This document shows positions 24,420 to 34,870 of a stretch of 64,000 nucleotides of DNA, in pieces; the first letter of the stretch is position 1, and each line of letters starts with the position of its first letter. Below the pieces are notes generated by a model. The model saw only the letters and a program-made list of their open reading frames with translations, ran no database searches and was not told where the DNA came from. The stretch covers positions 3,294,488 to 3,358,487 of the forward strand of contig CAMZMU010000060.1 of assembly GCA_947311845.1 (NCBI GenBank), in the 5' to 3' direction. The translations under genes and the position numbers were made by a program. Source of the stretch: Poa pratensis (lineage: Eukaryota > Streptophyta > Magnoliopsida > Poales > Poaceae).

Positions 24420-24835
24420 ACTTTCATGCATGATGTTGGCATGGCCGATATTGCACACTAGGGTGCGCTGCCCGGTTTCATGCATACTAGCAGCAAGCAA
24501 GAAGCCATCTTGACATGCTAATCGGATTGCATCAAGCGTCTCTAATGGCCTGGTAGTAAGTTCACTAGAAGAGGAATTTCTTGCGCTTTCTATTTTTTCA
24601 ATCATTTGGAGTGACCTGATCAAATATCTGTAGGTGGCCACTGCTACGTCTCCATAGCGGCCAGTCACGTTCAAGGAGACAGTTTTCTTTGTGTGGTTGC
24701 TGCCTGCCGCGATGAAGACTCTCTCCTCCTACATGATACCGCCATCAGCCTGCGCGCACATCTTCACGACCAAGTTGCCCAGCGTGGGGTCAGTCATGCG
24801 GCATCCGTCTGCGATCGTGTCCAAGTTCGACGAGG
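24420..24835 (-). pseudogene. Captured unidentified protein fragment in Helitron 2
   Basis: The minus strand stays open from about 24835 to a TGA near 24418 apart from one TAG near 24735. It reads DGCRMTDPTLGNLVVKMCA, then EERVFIAAGSNHTKKTVSLN, VTGRYGDVAVATYRYLI and ACQDGFLLAASMHETGQRT. The amino-acid mix is protein-like and the preceding plus-strand GAGGAG|GTAGAC could be part of an exon border on the other strand. I do not recognise the family. The single in-frame stop makes it a pseudogene or a fragment. Confidence 0.4.
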
Positions 24836-24979
24836 AGGTAGACTCTGTTCTTGATCGATCATTTGTTTATACGTACTATGACTTACGTGACAATAGGCTA
24901 AATGACATCCAAGAGATCAATTTAAATCATGCAACGAGGCTATCCTACTTATTGGACACTTTTCTACAGCAAAGTTAGG

Positions 24980-27400
24980 ATAAAGATATAAATTCTAATA
25001 TCCATATTAGTTATTAAGTGCTTTCACATGTTTAAAATATCATGTTGAAATTATAAAATGTCCTTTTGTGCATGGCTATTTATTTATTTCTTGATCAAGA
25101 TTTTGCTCGGCTAGGCTATTTGTCACTCTGAAGGTAAAATATTATTTCTGATATACCATTAAGGTAAGATAACATAGAAAAATCTCCCTTGATTGATGTC
25201 ATTGTTTGCACAGTTATACTTTTTGACATGCAAAGATCTCATATGTAGGCGTGTGAAGGCATTTGTACTACTTCCATCCAAGATAGTATCATTGTTTTCC
25301 TATTTTTCCTTCTGTTAGAAAGAAATGAACAAGAAGTATAATGACCAAAGTTGATCCATTGCCGCAAAAGGAAAACAATACAGAATATCACCATCACCAA
25401 ACTTGCTAGCATATCAGGTACCAGTACGGAGGTGGTTAACGGTGGAAAACTGAGCTTATTTACTCGACCAATCAGTAATTTATGTTCCTGTATGCCCATT
25501 TCCTGTTAGGTGACGAGTGAATGGCTGAATTTTAATGCAGCTCTTCAGGTATTTGCTTCATGAGGCTGCCACAAGAAATATAGCGTTTCATTTTTTGGCA
25601 GGTAATATCCATCTAACACCATTTATCGTAGATAATTTGGTATGTGTTTCTTCAAGTGAACTTCATTTTGTCTCATGGATTGTGGAATATCAATTAGTAA
25701 AATTACCTAAACATAGTAGAGAATAAACATAGTGGTTGGATGCAAATATAACACTTTAGAAGGTGATGCTACTACTCCCTCCGTTCCAATTTAATTGACT
25801 TGCTATGCACCAAATATGGATGATATAGACATGTAACAAGTCTAGATACATCCACATGTGACGCATAGCAAGTCAATTAAATTGGAACGGAGGGAGTACC
25901 TTGGGAGCATACGGTTATTTTTCTCTAATATACAACAAGCAAGCAATAGAATTGTTTATCTGTGCATGGGTTGTTCGACATAATAAATTATATTCTTGCC
26001 CATGAAAATGTCGATCTATGCAGATGGAGAAAAAGATTGCGGCCAAGCCCATACATGCTCGGTTCGACTCTTTTCCATTGCTTCCATTGAATACATACTT
26101 TTTCCGCATCTAGGGTAATAAAAACGGTAATGTGAACGTTTCATATCCCATGTTGATATATTTTTCTCTAGAATTAATTGATTTTTTATTGCTTGGTCTG
26201 TCCTATTCACCTAATTATCAAATAAAGTGAACATATGGAGCCATGCTGAGCTAGAATATTTTATATTCGTCCATTTTAGTTTTCATATTAAATAATAACA
26301 CGCATAAATTTCACTGACTTGGTCATATGATTTATTTGAAGCTAAAGTTTCCAACTGGGGAAAAAGCTACAGGAAGTTATTTCTGCATTTCTTAATCCTT
26401 TGCCAAACCGAACAATCAGGAGATTGAATAATCTATACAAGTTTACATTTTGTTACCACAAAAACATGCATATCCTTTGTTTGAGAAACCATCTTGAGCA
26501 GAGGTTCACACCAGTGTTAAGCCCAAACCCTACAAAACAGCATATAAACTACGCACCAAAAATGAACTCCTCACGAAAAAGGGGGAGGATTTCTTTCTAA
26601 TGATATGTATTTGCAAGGTTACTTCTCTGTTTTATCAGCTCTGGGTATCTGCAGAGTGCATATTGATAATTCTTTGACCTTCCATGCCGAATGTTTTTTC
26701 CAAAAACAATTAACCATGTTTAGCAGTGGCCTTCAATGTAATAAGAGGAAATTACTGAACCTTATTTCTTGGAACAGATATGTTATGGAGAACCATCTCT
26801 TACCAAGTGCACTTACGAGCAATCACCATATATAAAACAGTTTCAAAGTCGTCAGATGTTTCTTCATTTAAATAATGACCAAAGAATTCTGTGCAGCTAT
26901 GCATCTTAAATAAATATGTGATGGTATACCTGATCAGTTAGTGCATTATTTGAGCACCAGGTTAGCCTGGACTCTTATTGGAATCTGTTTGAACAAATAA
27001 TATATATTTCTTAGGGGTCCAAATAGTATATATCTGATTAAATATTCTAATGTGCTTATCGAACCTGATAATATCACAAGACCATACAGCTGTACTGAAC
27101 CAATACTCAAATTTGAAAATGAAGGAATGAACTTTTTTTTAACTCTGCGTGGGTTGAACTATATCATTGAGAATAAAACAAACGGAACGGTGAACACGGG
27201 CTAATTGAAACAAGTGTGCTCACTGATATAAGATGTGTAATAGTTCCAATTAATCGTAGATTCTGGAGCAATAGTACATGATATAAAAGGCACACATGTA
27301 GAGGAATGGGCAGGTGAGAAATTGCCTAATTACAAAATAGTTCAGATAATTTATGTTTTCCCTTGCCCTAAACATTGAATCAAATGTAACTTATCTAGCC
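24980..27400. other. Intron- or UTR-like AT-rich body of Helitron 2
   Basis: No domain-bearing frame was found. Apart from the MITE, the sequence resembles intron DNA (T-rich runs, AGGTA/CAG signals). Confidence 0.4.
25775..25896. mobile_element. Stowaway-type MITE, 122 bases
   Basis: It has perfect 34-base terminal inverted repeats beginning CTCCCTCCGT, flanked by TA on both sides (25773-25774, 25897-25898). That combination is diagnostic of Stowaway elements mobilised by Tc1/mariner transposases. Perfect repeats suggest a recent insertion or conversion. It lies inside Helitron 2. Confidence 0.95.
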
Positions 27401-28222
27401 CATGCAGATGCACGGGTCGACGACTAGTGTTTATAATTGGAATTCCTGTATGAATAGCACATGTTGGCTATGTCGAGTATTTCATCGACTTTGATTTTTA
27501 CTTATGTAATCAAGGAATAATAACTTAGTAGGCCCGGTACACTCGACGGATCGGGACCGGTTAACTACACATTCGGGTAAAACCTTACTAGCTTTCAATC
27601 AAACTCGAGTCCCCGGACTCGAACTTGGAACAGACTGGTCAGACTCGACTAGGCCGCGGAGGTCTTACTGAATCGATCTGCAGTATAACTTTGAAATTTA
27701 CCTAACGCGTCCGTCGGGATTTTTCATCAATGTCTGCTGACACGGAAAGTTTTAAGGATTAACGTTGCTGGAACGGTCCTTAGCCCAGCTCGAAAGTTCG
27801 GCGGGTCTTACCTTTGCACTACGCATGCAGCATCTGAGGTCATTTGCGGGACGCAACTCGGAAATTTTCGAGTATGATTTTGCATCAAATTTTGCATATG
27901 AACCGAGTCGAGTCTTTTGTCGACTGATACACTGTCATTATTCTATCGGGTGCGCGGCAGCGCTCTCGATGGGAGTAGCCCCCGAGATTGTGCTTTATTG
28001 CTTGCAATGGAGGATAATCTCAAATCTTTTTATCCCATATATGCTTAGTCGAAGAATTTTTTTGATACGCTCCCGATGAGAGTAATATGCTTTAGTCGAA
28101 GGAACGGTCGAGTGACCAATTTTGCCTTAATATTGCTTTTTCACACCGAACCAAGCAAGCCAGTCGAGTGATCAATCTGCGTCGGACGGACTCAAATGCT
28201 TTTCTGAACATGGCGGTTGCAA

Positions 28223-28242
28223 TGACGTCAGGGATGACGTTT
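28223..28242 (+). promoter_or_regulatory. as-1-like element (tandem TGACG)
   Basis: TGACGTCAGGGATGACG has two TGACG boxes 12 bases apart, the same spacing and nearly the same intervening bases as the classical as-1 element bound by TGA-type bZIP factors, which respond to salicylate, auxin and oxidative stress. It lies about 400 bases upstream of the antisense coding region. Confidence 0.6.
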
Positions 28243-28457
28243 GTGGCGACTGCGCTGCCTGACACGCGGTGGCGTGCGTTATGCTGTGATGGATGGAACG
28301 TGACACGCCCGTGGGCCCACGATGCAGCGCTGACCAAAGGCGGTGCCGTTTGGACTGGATTTGAGCCCATGCACGATTTTTCCGGGAATATGATGATAGT
28401 TCCTAGATTCCCGTGCGTAGTGGGCGGAGTGGCCGGCGACGGTTGCTCTCCATGGCT

Positions 28458-28467
28458 GCCACGTGTA
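28458..28467 (+). promoter_or_regulatory. G-box / ABRE-like site
   Basis: GCCACGTGTA contains the CACGTG core used by bZIP and bHLH factors. It lies between the as-1-like element and the antisense coding region. A single core is common by chance, so its value comes from the context. Confidence 0.4.
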
Positions 28468-28599
28468 CGGCTGGATATGCTACTTTGCCCACGATCTCGC
28501 AACAACGGTGCGGTTTCTTTTGTGTTGAGGTTAAAAGGGTGCGGCGGAGTAAATAATGTTTTTACTTGCCATTTGTTCTCCGCCGCCGCTGCTTCTTCT

Positions 28600-31281
28600 T
28601 CCTCCTAGCGCATCGCCATAGCCCAACAGCCAAGATTTTTGCCACCCACCATTACGATGACGAAACCCGCGACCGGAGGGGCAGGAGCGCCGTGAACGCG
28701 TCGGCGGACAGCGCCGCTGGAGCCGCTGCCAGCAGTTTGAAGAGGGACAAGGGCTCGTGGACCAAGACCACCTGCAGCAACCGGATGCTCACCGGCCTGC
28801 GGAACGACGGGCTGATTCCGGCGGACGCGTCGCAAGTTCGCATCCCCGGCGCCGAGGTAATCCCGCGCCCAGGCCCCAATGAGCGGGTCTATTTTGTGGA
28901 TTTTGTGAACAGGGGCTTCCCCTTCCCTGTTCATGATTTTCTTCGTACACTGATGCACGTTTATGGAGTGCAATTGCACGATTTTACCCCCAATGGGCTT
29001 TTGCACATTGCGTGTTTCTTCGTTCTTTGCGAGTGCTTCTTGGGCGTTGCGCCCCACTTCGGGCTGTTTCGCCGCATCTTCAACGTCAAGCGCCAGCATA
29101 GTGTCAAGGGACCTGGTGGTTTTGGAGTTCAGACTCGACCTGACATGAGTACTTCAAGATTAACTTTCTAGAGTCGGTGCAAGGATGGCTCCAAAAGTGG
29201 TTCTACATGAAGGATGTGACCACAGGCACCCAAGCGTTCGGGTTGCCCCTTTGACGCAGACGCCCCGGTAAAGAAGAGGCCATCCTGGATCGCACAGCCG
29301 ACCGGAGTCGAAGCCGAAGAGGCTGACATTCTGATGGAGAAGGTGCTGAAGCTTCAGACCAATGTTGGTCGAGAGGTTACGGGCATCCATTTGCTGGCCA
29401 CTTTTACCAAGAGGCGGGTGCAGCCCCTCCGAGCCCGAGCTCATGCCATGTGGGCATACAGTGGGGTTTCTGATCCAACCCGCTCACGCGCAGTGGAACT
29501 TTCTGATGGGGAAGCAGAAGTTGGTAAAAGCCTTACCAAACTGACTGATGAAGAGCCTTGCGAGATGAACTCGCCTGTGCCACCTTATGAAACCAGCAAC
29601 CCTCTACCAGAGGTAACAGTCGATACTATATGTAAGTTGGTGTGTTATGCATGTGTGATGTTAATTCCTTTGTTGTTTCTGTGTGCAGGGACACAGGATG
29701 TATGAGTCGATGCCGCCTTTGCCAGAGAGTGGCCCAGTGCCGGACAATGAGCCACTCGAGGCGGGCTCTGATGATGAAGTGACCTCACTCGCCACCGCAC
29801 ATACGTCAGACGCTGATGAAGGCGATGCTGAGGTGCAGGCCAAGCAAAACGGTCGCGCGAGGAAGAAGACACTGCTGACTTGAGGAGAAGGAGGGAAACG
29901 AGACGGAGCGACGATGGCGCCACTCGATGTTCCTCTGATTCGCTCGCTTCCCCCACGACCACTGAAGAGATCACGCCAAGCATGGGTGTGCTTGCACCTG
30001 GTCGAATGGTCGACCTTACTGAAGAGTAACTATTATGTTCCTTTGCTTTTTGACGGTTTATGAACGTTGCCAAGTTGTTTACTTATCATGTGTGAAACAG
30101 CGTGTCCTCGGATAAGGATTTGCCACCGCCACCTCAGATGGAGAAGAGCAGTGCGGCGTCGACTGCTCGGAGCTTGCCACCAGAACAGCCGCCTACCGCT
30201 GCGACTCCGGCTGCCGCAGACGCGGCTACACCATCCGAGCCTGAGGTTGCGGCTGACAAAGATGAGGCAGCAGCGACAGGTGTTCCTGCGTCGACTTCCT
30301 CCTTCTTAAATCATGTAAGCTTGCGCTTTTGTACCATAGTTGAATCAATAATGGTGTTAAAGTTGTTCATGGACCCGATAAATCTGTTCTGAACTTGCCC
30401 ATGCTGTGCCGTAGTCATTTGTACAAGAGCTACTGAAGGCTGGCTCCAAATATGTACACATGGAGACGGAAGTCGCCACCTTGCAGCAGCAACTCAGAAT
30501 GCGAAGAGTAAGTATCTGTAATGAGAACTCGAGTGTTTTGATGTAACTATCTTTTGCAGCATGTTGAAGAAATGCTTATGTGTTTCGCAGAGTCAGCGAC
30601 TGACGCTGCAGAAGAGATGGGCAAAGCTACCCGTCGAGTTGCTGATCTGGAGAAGAGGCTGAAAGCGCCGAAGTTAGGGAAGACCAGGCAATTGGTCGAC
30701 TCTCTGCTGCCAGCACCACTTTGACAGGTGTGCAATTTAGCCATTGCATTAGATATTTGAAGTTTTTGTAATATGCTGCTCAACATGGTGTTTACATGCT
30801 ATGCTAGTGTGATGGACGGCCCTACTGCTCCTGGCAAGCAAAACGTTGGCGCTTCACTTGATGAAAGTGTGGCCGTCGCAGAGGTTGCCAACAGTAGGGC
30901 AGGGGAGATGCTGACGAAGGCGGCGAGTGCTTTGGGCGCCCTTCACAGCATTCTTCCCAGATGATGAGCTTCCATCTTCGTTTTCAGAACTGGTGGAGCT
31001 GTTCAAGCCCGAAGGAACTGCCGTCGCGATTTCTGTCGCAGCAAATGGTAAGTGGTGCTCAGACTACTTTTCTCATGTTGCTCGCGCACGGAATCGAGGC
31101 AGATTTTGACAAGGTCACGACGAAGTTCCCGAGGGGGCCTGGCGGCAAAACCATCAGGTTAGGCACTTGGATGGAGGCTGCCCAAAAGTATGCTCAACAG
31201 CTTGTAACAACTGTTGAAGATAGGGCAGCCAAGGTTCAGGCGAAGAAGGCTTCCTCCAAGAAGTCGATGACTAGCGAGTGA
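28600..31281 (+). pseudogene. Antisense gene of Tat element C (module 1), degenerate and multi-exon
   Basis: The gene is on the strand opposite to gag-pol, between integrase and the 3' LTR, where Tat-lineage elements keep an antisense ORF. The first part (about 28660-29100) has LIPADASQVRIPGAE, then FVDFVNRGFPFPVHDFL and LHIACFFVLCECFLGVAPHF. This matches the plant domain named putative gypsy-type transposon (PF04195, Transposase_28), from memory. A frameshift near 29140 is followed by TKRRVQPLRARAHAMW. Intron-like breaks occur at 29631-29688 (GTAAGT...TGTGCAG), 30027-30099, 30313-30415, 30508-30560 and around 30720-30800. Later exons are Ala/Pro/Glu-rich and coiled-coil-like, then FFPDDELPSSFSELVELF and LLAHGIEADFDKVTTKFPRG, with a TGA at 31281. 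The molecular role is unknown. Start codon unclear. Confidence 0.65.
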
Positions 31282-31369
31282 TCCCTTCGTCGCCTAGTTT
31301 TAGGGATTTTTATGATTTTGCTTTTGCTGTAAAAACTTGACTTCGTATTTGTGCTTCATGAAATATGAA

Positions 31370-32266
31370 CTCCAGTTATCGGGAGGCACAGCCCCCGAGC
31401 CTTTTGCTTGATCTCTTCTGTTTCTCTTATGTTCTGAGTTATTCTGGATGTAGACTCGAGCTTCTAGAACATCGACTGGTCAGTGCGAGTGGCTCCACTC
31501 AGTCGCGTAGCGTGAATGATCAGAAAATCATCGACTTCCTTCAGCTCAAACTTTCCAAGGTGACAAGCGAGCTAAAGAAGACACAAGACGCATATGCGGA
31601 GTTGCAGTCGAGGCCATCCCAACTACGGAGCGGGAGGCCTTTTTGCTTGAAGAGTTGGAGAAAGTGAACCTACAGCTTGAATGTAAGCTCTTTTGGAAAT
31701 TGAATTGTGGACTCACACACAGGTCGACTGGGATAACAATTTTGCATTATTTTTGCCATAGGTGTTTGTTTTGACCAGTCGAAGGAGGCGCGGCTACAGG
31801 ACCGACTCGGGTCAAGCGAGTAGCGCGGAATACGTGCCCACCCCTTTTGGTCGGACAGGGCGAGGAGTGCCATTTTGGTAAAGCTTCTGGATCGTGCGTG
31901 GCGAACTGCCATTCGACTGGAGAGCTGCAGGTTAGCTTTGTTTCGAGTAGACGAGGCTTTGTTTCCTTTGAATGAGCAACCACAAAGCCTTGCTGCATTG
32001 CTGAAGAAATTTCGAAAGGGCAAGGCGATCAAGAAATTTGTACGCGAGCAACTGATTAGCGGGGCTAACGTTGCTCTTGCCTTTGTGCGGTCCACCTTCC
32101 GCACCTTGATTTGAAAAAGATTGCGATGGGGCCTGCACCCGTACCAGGTGGTGGTCCTGTGCAAATGGAGGAGCACTACCAAGAGACACGGGTGGACGCA
32201 TTGGTCCTAATCCATCATGTGCTAAAGGAGGAGGAAAGTGGACCCAGCCAAAGGATGAACCTGTAG
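31370..32266 (+). pseudogene. Antisense gene of element C (module 2), related C-terminal domain
   Basis: A second plus-strand coding stretch follows module 1. It has a coiled-coil part (KIIDFLQLKLSKVTSELKKT at about 31527) and an interrupted middle with an intron-like gap at about 31681-31760. A well-kept domain with ALFPLNEQPQSLAALLKKF and LISGANVALAFVRS runs from about 31945. After a one-base shift near 32100 it ends LDLKKIAMGPAPVPGG...HHVLKEEESG with TAG at 32264-32266. The pattern (FP-acidic-P-sl-L-F, then SGA, then D-L-K) resembles the end of module 1, so the two may be paralogous copies or two exon clusters of one gene. I do not know its function. Confidence 0.5.
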
Positions 32267-32287
32267 ATTAAGGTTTTTATGCATAGG

Positions 32288-32608
32288 GGCAGCCCCGAGT
32301 GTAAATGTAATACTTGTAAGTATTATGAACTAAATATTTGTATCATCTCAGCCCCCGAGCTGTTGAGTGGGGGTGTATGAAGTGATTTATTGTAAACTTA
32401 TGATTATCCAGCCCCCGAGCCCTTGGGTAGCTGAGAGTACTGTTTATGAGCTTTTTGTGTAGGACCCACCCCGTGCATTCGAGTGAGGCTGGGCTGTTTG
32501 TTTGCACAACCTTTTTTATGACCCAGCCCCCGAGTATTCGACTGCGTCTGGGTTGTTTGTTTTTGCGGGAGCGAGAGCTCGCATTTTGGTAGCGCAGCCC
32601 CCGAGTGC
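32288..32608. repeat. Cluster of polypurine-tract-like repeats in element C
   Basis: AGCCCCCGAG occurs at 32350, 32410, 32525 and 32596, and with one C missing at 32291. On the element's coding strand these read CTCGGGGGCT, the same core as the true polypurine tract at 23657-23669. Further copies are at 27977 and 31390. Between them are loosely repeated GCTGGG/TGAGT wordings, so the cluster may have grown by duplication of a 60-110 base unit. Confidence 0.8.
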
Positions 32609-32699
32609 TCGGATGCGGCTAAGGTATGAGTTATGCGAATAGTAAACAGAAAGATAGGAGGAACATTTTGATTATATTCCACTTTTGAATGTTAAGCTG

Positions 32700-32886
32700 C
32701 AGGCTGCCTCATTAAAAACCTTCCAGTCCCCGTAGGTACCCTGGTAAGAAAAAAGCGTGTCTGAAACCTGCAGCTATCCGACATATGTGCCTATTACATT
32801 GTGCGACTGAGCAATCTAAGCATAGAAACGGCGCAGCTGCGCAACGTTCCAAGGATTGTGCGAGAGTTCGCCTGTCTTCGCGTGCT
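32700..32886 (-). other. Short region downstream of pol
   Basis: Between the last repeat and the integrase C-terminus. The minus strand is partly open but no domain is seen. CTGCAGGCTGCC (32697) and CCTGCAGC (32767) are similar short motifs. Confidence 0.3.
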
Positions 32887-34050
32887 TCAGTCTGTATGCT
32901 CCACCACCATGACCTCGGTGACGATGAAGGGTCCTTCCCATGGAGAAGCGAGTTTGTGCACCTTCTTTTGCTTCAGTCGAAGTACCAGGTCGCCAACATC
33001 GAAGGACCTGGTGCGCAGTCGACGGCTATGGTAGTTGCGAGGTCTTGCTGATAGACAGCTGCTCGTGCTAGCGTCGTGTTGCGTGCTTCTTCGAGCAAGT
33101 CGACTGCGTCTTCGAGTTGCATCTGTGCCTTCTTCATTGTACGCTTCGACTCTTGGTGCATTGAATCTTACATCTGATGGCAGGATTGCCTCTGCGCCGT
33201 AGACCATAAAAATGGGGTGAACTGTGTTGAAGCGTTAGGAGTTGTGCGTAGGCTCCATAGCACAGAGGGAGTTCTTCGACCCAAGCACCCGCGGCTCTTT
33301 GAGTGGCACCAAGAGGCGTTTCTTGATTCCGCTCGTCACGAGTCCATTGGCTTTTTCGACTTGGCCATTGGACTGTGGGTGTGCCACGGATGCGTAGTTG
33401 AGCGTAATGTCCTGCTCTTTGCAGAAGGATCGGAACTCTTCAGCCGTGAAGTTTGTACCGTTATCAGTGATGATGCTGCTTGGTACACCAAAGCGGTATA
33501 TGATGGACTTTATGAAATTGACTGCTGTAGTGGCAGTCGAACTTGTGATGGGGACTGCTTCAATCCACTTGGTGAACTTGTCGACCGCCACCAGAAGGTG
33601 GGTATGCCCTCCATGGGAGGATTTTTGAGTGGCCCGACCATATCGAGCCCCCATTGGGCGAAGGGCCAGGCCAATGGTATTGTCTTCAACGCCGATGCGG
33701 GTGTGCGGCTTTGTGGCGAATTTTTGACAGCCGATGCATTTTGACTATGTCCTCCGCGTCTTTGAGTGATGTGGGCCAGTAGAAGCCTGCGCGAAAGGCT
33801 TTGGTACGAGTGATCGACTGCTGGCGTGATGCCCGCAGGTACCTGCATGAATATCACGAAGGATGGCCTGGCCATCTTCGAATGCTATGCATCGTTGGAA
33901 CATACCTGATATGCTGCGCTTGTATAGTTCGCCGTTGATGACGGTGTATGCTTTAGATCGTCGAGTGACGCGTCTTGACTCTGTTATGTCTTCAGGTACC
34001 TCGCCGCGGAGTATGTATGCGAGAAAGGTTGAGTCCAAGTTGGCTCAATG
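32887..34050 (-). pseudogene. Integrase of element C, frameshifted
   Basis: Read on the minus strand, the zinc-binding HHCC part comes first (about 34038-33745), with IHAGTCGHH. Then comes the catalytic core with VAVDKFTKWIEAVP (first Asp), RFGVPSSIITDNGTNF (second Asp) and HPQSNGQVEKANG (Glu), the DDE triad. The C-terminal part (33207-32887) has MVYGAEAILPSDVRF and FDVGDLVLRLKQK...LASPWEGPF. At least three frameshifts separate these parts. The enzyme would insert the element's DNA into the chromosome. All catalytic residues are visible, but the protein cannot be made in one frame. The family is clearly Ty3/gypsy. Confidence 0.85.
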
Positions 34051-34229
34051 AGGAGTACCTCGACTGGCGGGTCCTCTGTGCTAGGTGCTTTGCTCTTGGC
34101 TGGTGCGGACTGATGTAGGAGATGCTCTTTTTTCTTGATGGACCTGTGCTCGATGCGCTCGAGGAAGACACCAGGTGGAACAGGTGCTTTGGTCGCGCCA
34201 ATGTTGGCTAGCTTATCTGCTTCTTCGTT

Positions 34230-34870
34230 GCTCTCGCGCCTATGTGCCGCAACTCACAGCCTTCGAAGCTGCCCTCCATTAGGTTGTACAGTCACGGTAG
34301 GCGATCATGTTATCTGCGATTACATCGGATGCCTTCATTGTTTGTTGCACCACCAGGTTTGAGTCACCATAGATCATCAGTCGAGTGCCGAGGGCTTTGG
34401 CCATCCGCATGCCATGGATCAGGGCCTCGTACTCTGCTTCATTATTGGATGGTAACTCGAATCCCATCTGTAGGATATAGCGAAGCTTGTCGCCTTTTGG
34501 TGATATAGGATGACACCTGTGCTGATCCTTCGTTCTTCTTTGAGCCGTCGAAGTACATAGTCCATGAGTTGGACACATCTGGTGCTCCTGGCAACTGAGC
34601 TTCGATCCACTCGGTATGGAAGTCAGGTAAGACTTGTGCTTTGATGGCCTTCGGGTAATCATACTTGATATCTCGTGGTCCTATCTCGATGAGCCATTTT
34701 GCGACTCGCCCAGTTGCGTTGGGGTTTGTGAGGATGTCTCTGATCCCTGAGGTGCTGATTACAGTGATCGGGTGCTCTGCGAAGTAGTGCGTCAGCTTCC
34801 TTGAGGACATGAACACGGCGTAGGCCAGCTTTTGATAGTGCAGGTACCGCTGCTTTGATATGGAGGCACT
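34230..34870 (-). pseudogene. Second (archaeal-like) RNase H domain of element C
   Basis: The minus strand carries LTHYFAEHPITVISTS and GRVAKWLIEIGPRDIKYDYP, the end of the first RNase H and its link. Then comes TMYFDGSKKNEGSA (first catalytic Asp), NEAEYEALIHGMRMAKALG (Glu) and GDSNLVVQQ (Asp). A second RNase H with this NEAEYEA-GDS pattern is a mark of the Tat lineage and is thought to come from a plant-type or archaeal-type RNase H. It would help remove RNA from the RNA-DNA hybrid. A frameshift near 34500 separates the first Asp from the rest. Confidence 0.8.

Larger units (their letters stand above)
23750..27427 (+). mobile_element. Helitron 2, non-autonomous
   Basis: It begins TCTACTAATTGGAGGC after an A (23749) and ends CTAG at 27424-27427 before a T. 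A hairpin, CCCATGC-AGAT-GCACGGG with one mismatch, lies 11 bases upstream of the end. The start resembles that of Helitron 1 (TACTA...AATTGG). It sits in the 3' internal region of C, so it is younger than C. It carries a minus-strand coding fragment (24420-24835), UTR-like sequence at 23880-24360 and a Stowaway MITE. There is no Rep/helicase gene. Confidence 0.7.
27428..28560 (+). promoter_or_regulatory. Presumed promoter and leader region of the antisense gene of element C
   Basis: This belongs to C between Helitron 2 and the antisense gene. It has many TCGAG/TCGACT-type motifs typical of this element, one PPT-like AGCCCCCGAG at 27977-27986, an as-1-like element (28223) and a G-box (28459). 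Short open frames here look accidental. Confidence 0.4.

Noticed and set aside
24691..24978. 95-codon plus-strand frame in Helitron 2
   Set aside because: It overlaps the better minus-strand frame in the same DNA, which joins smoothly to a longer protein-like stretch.
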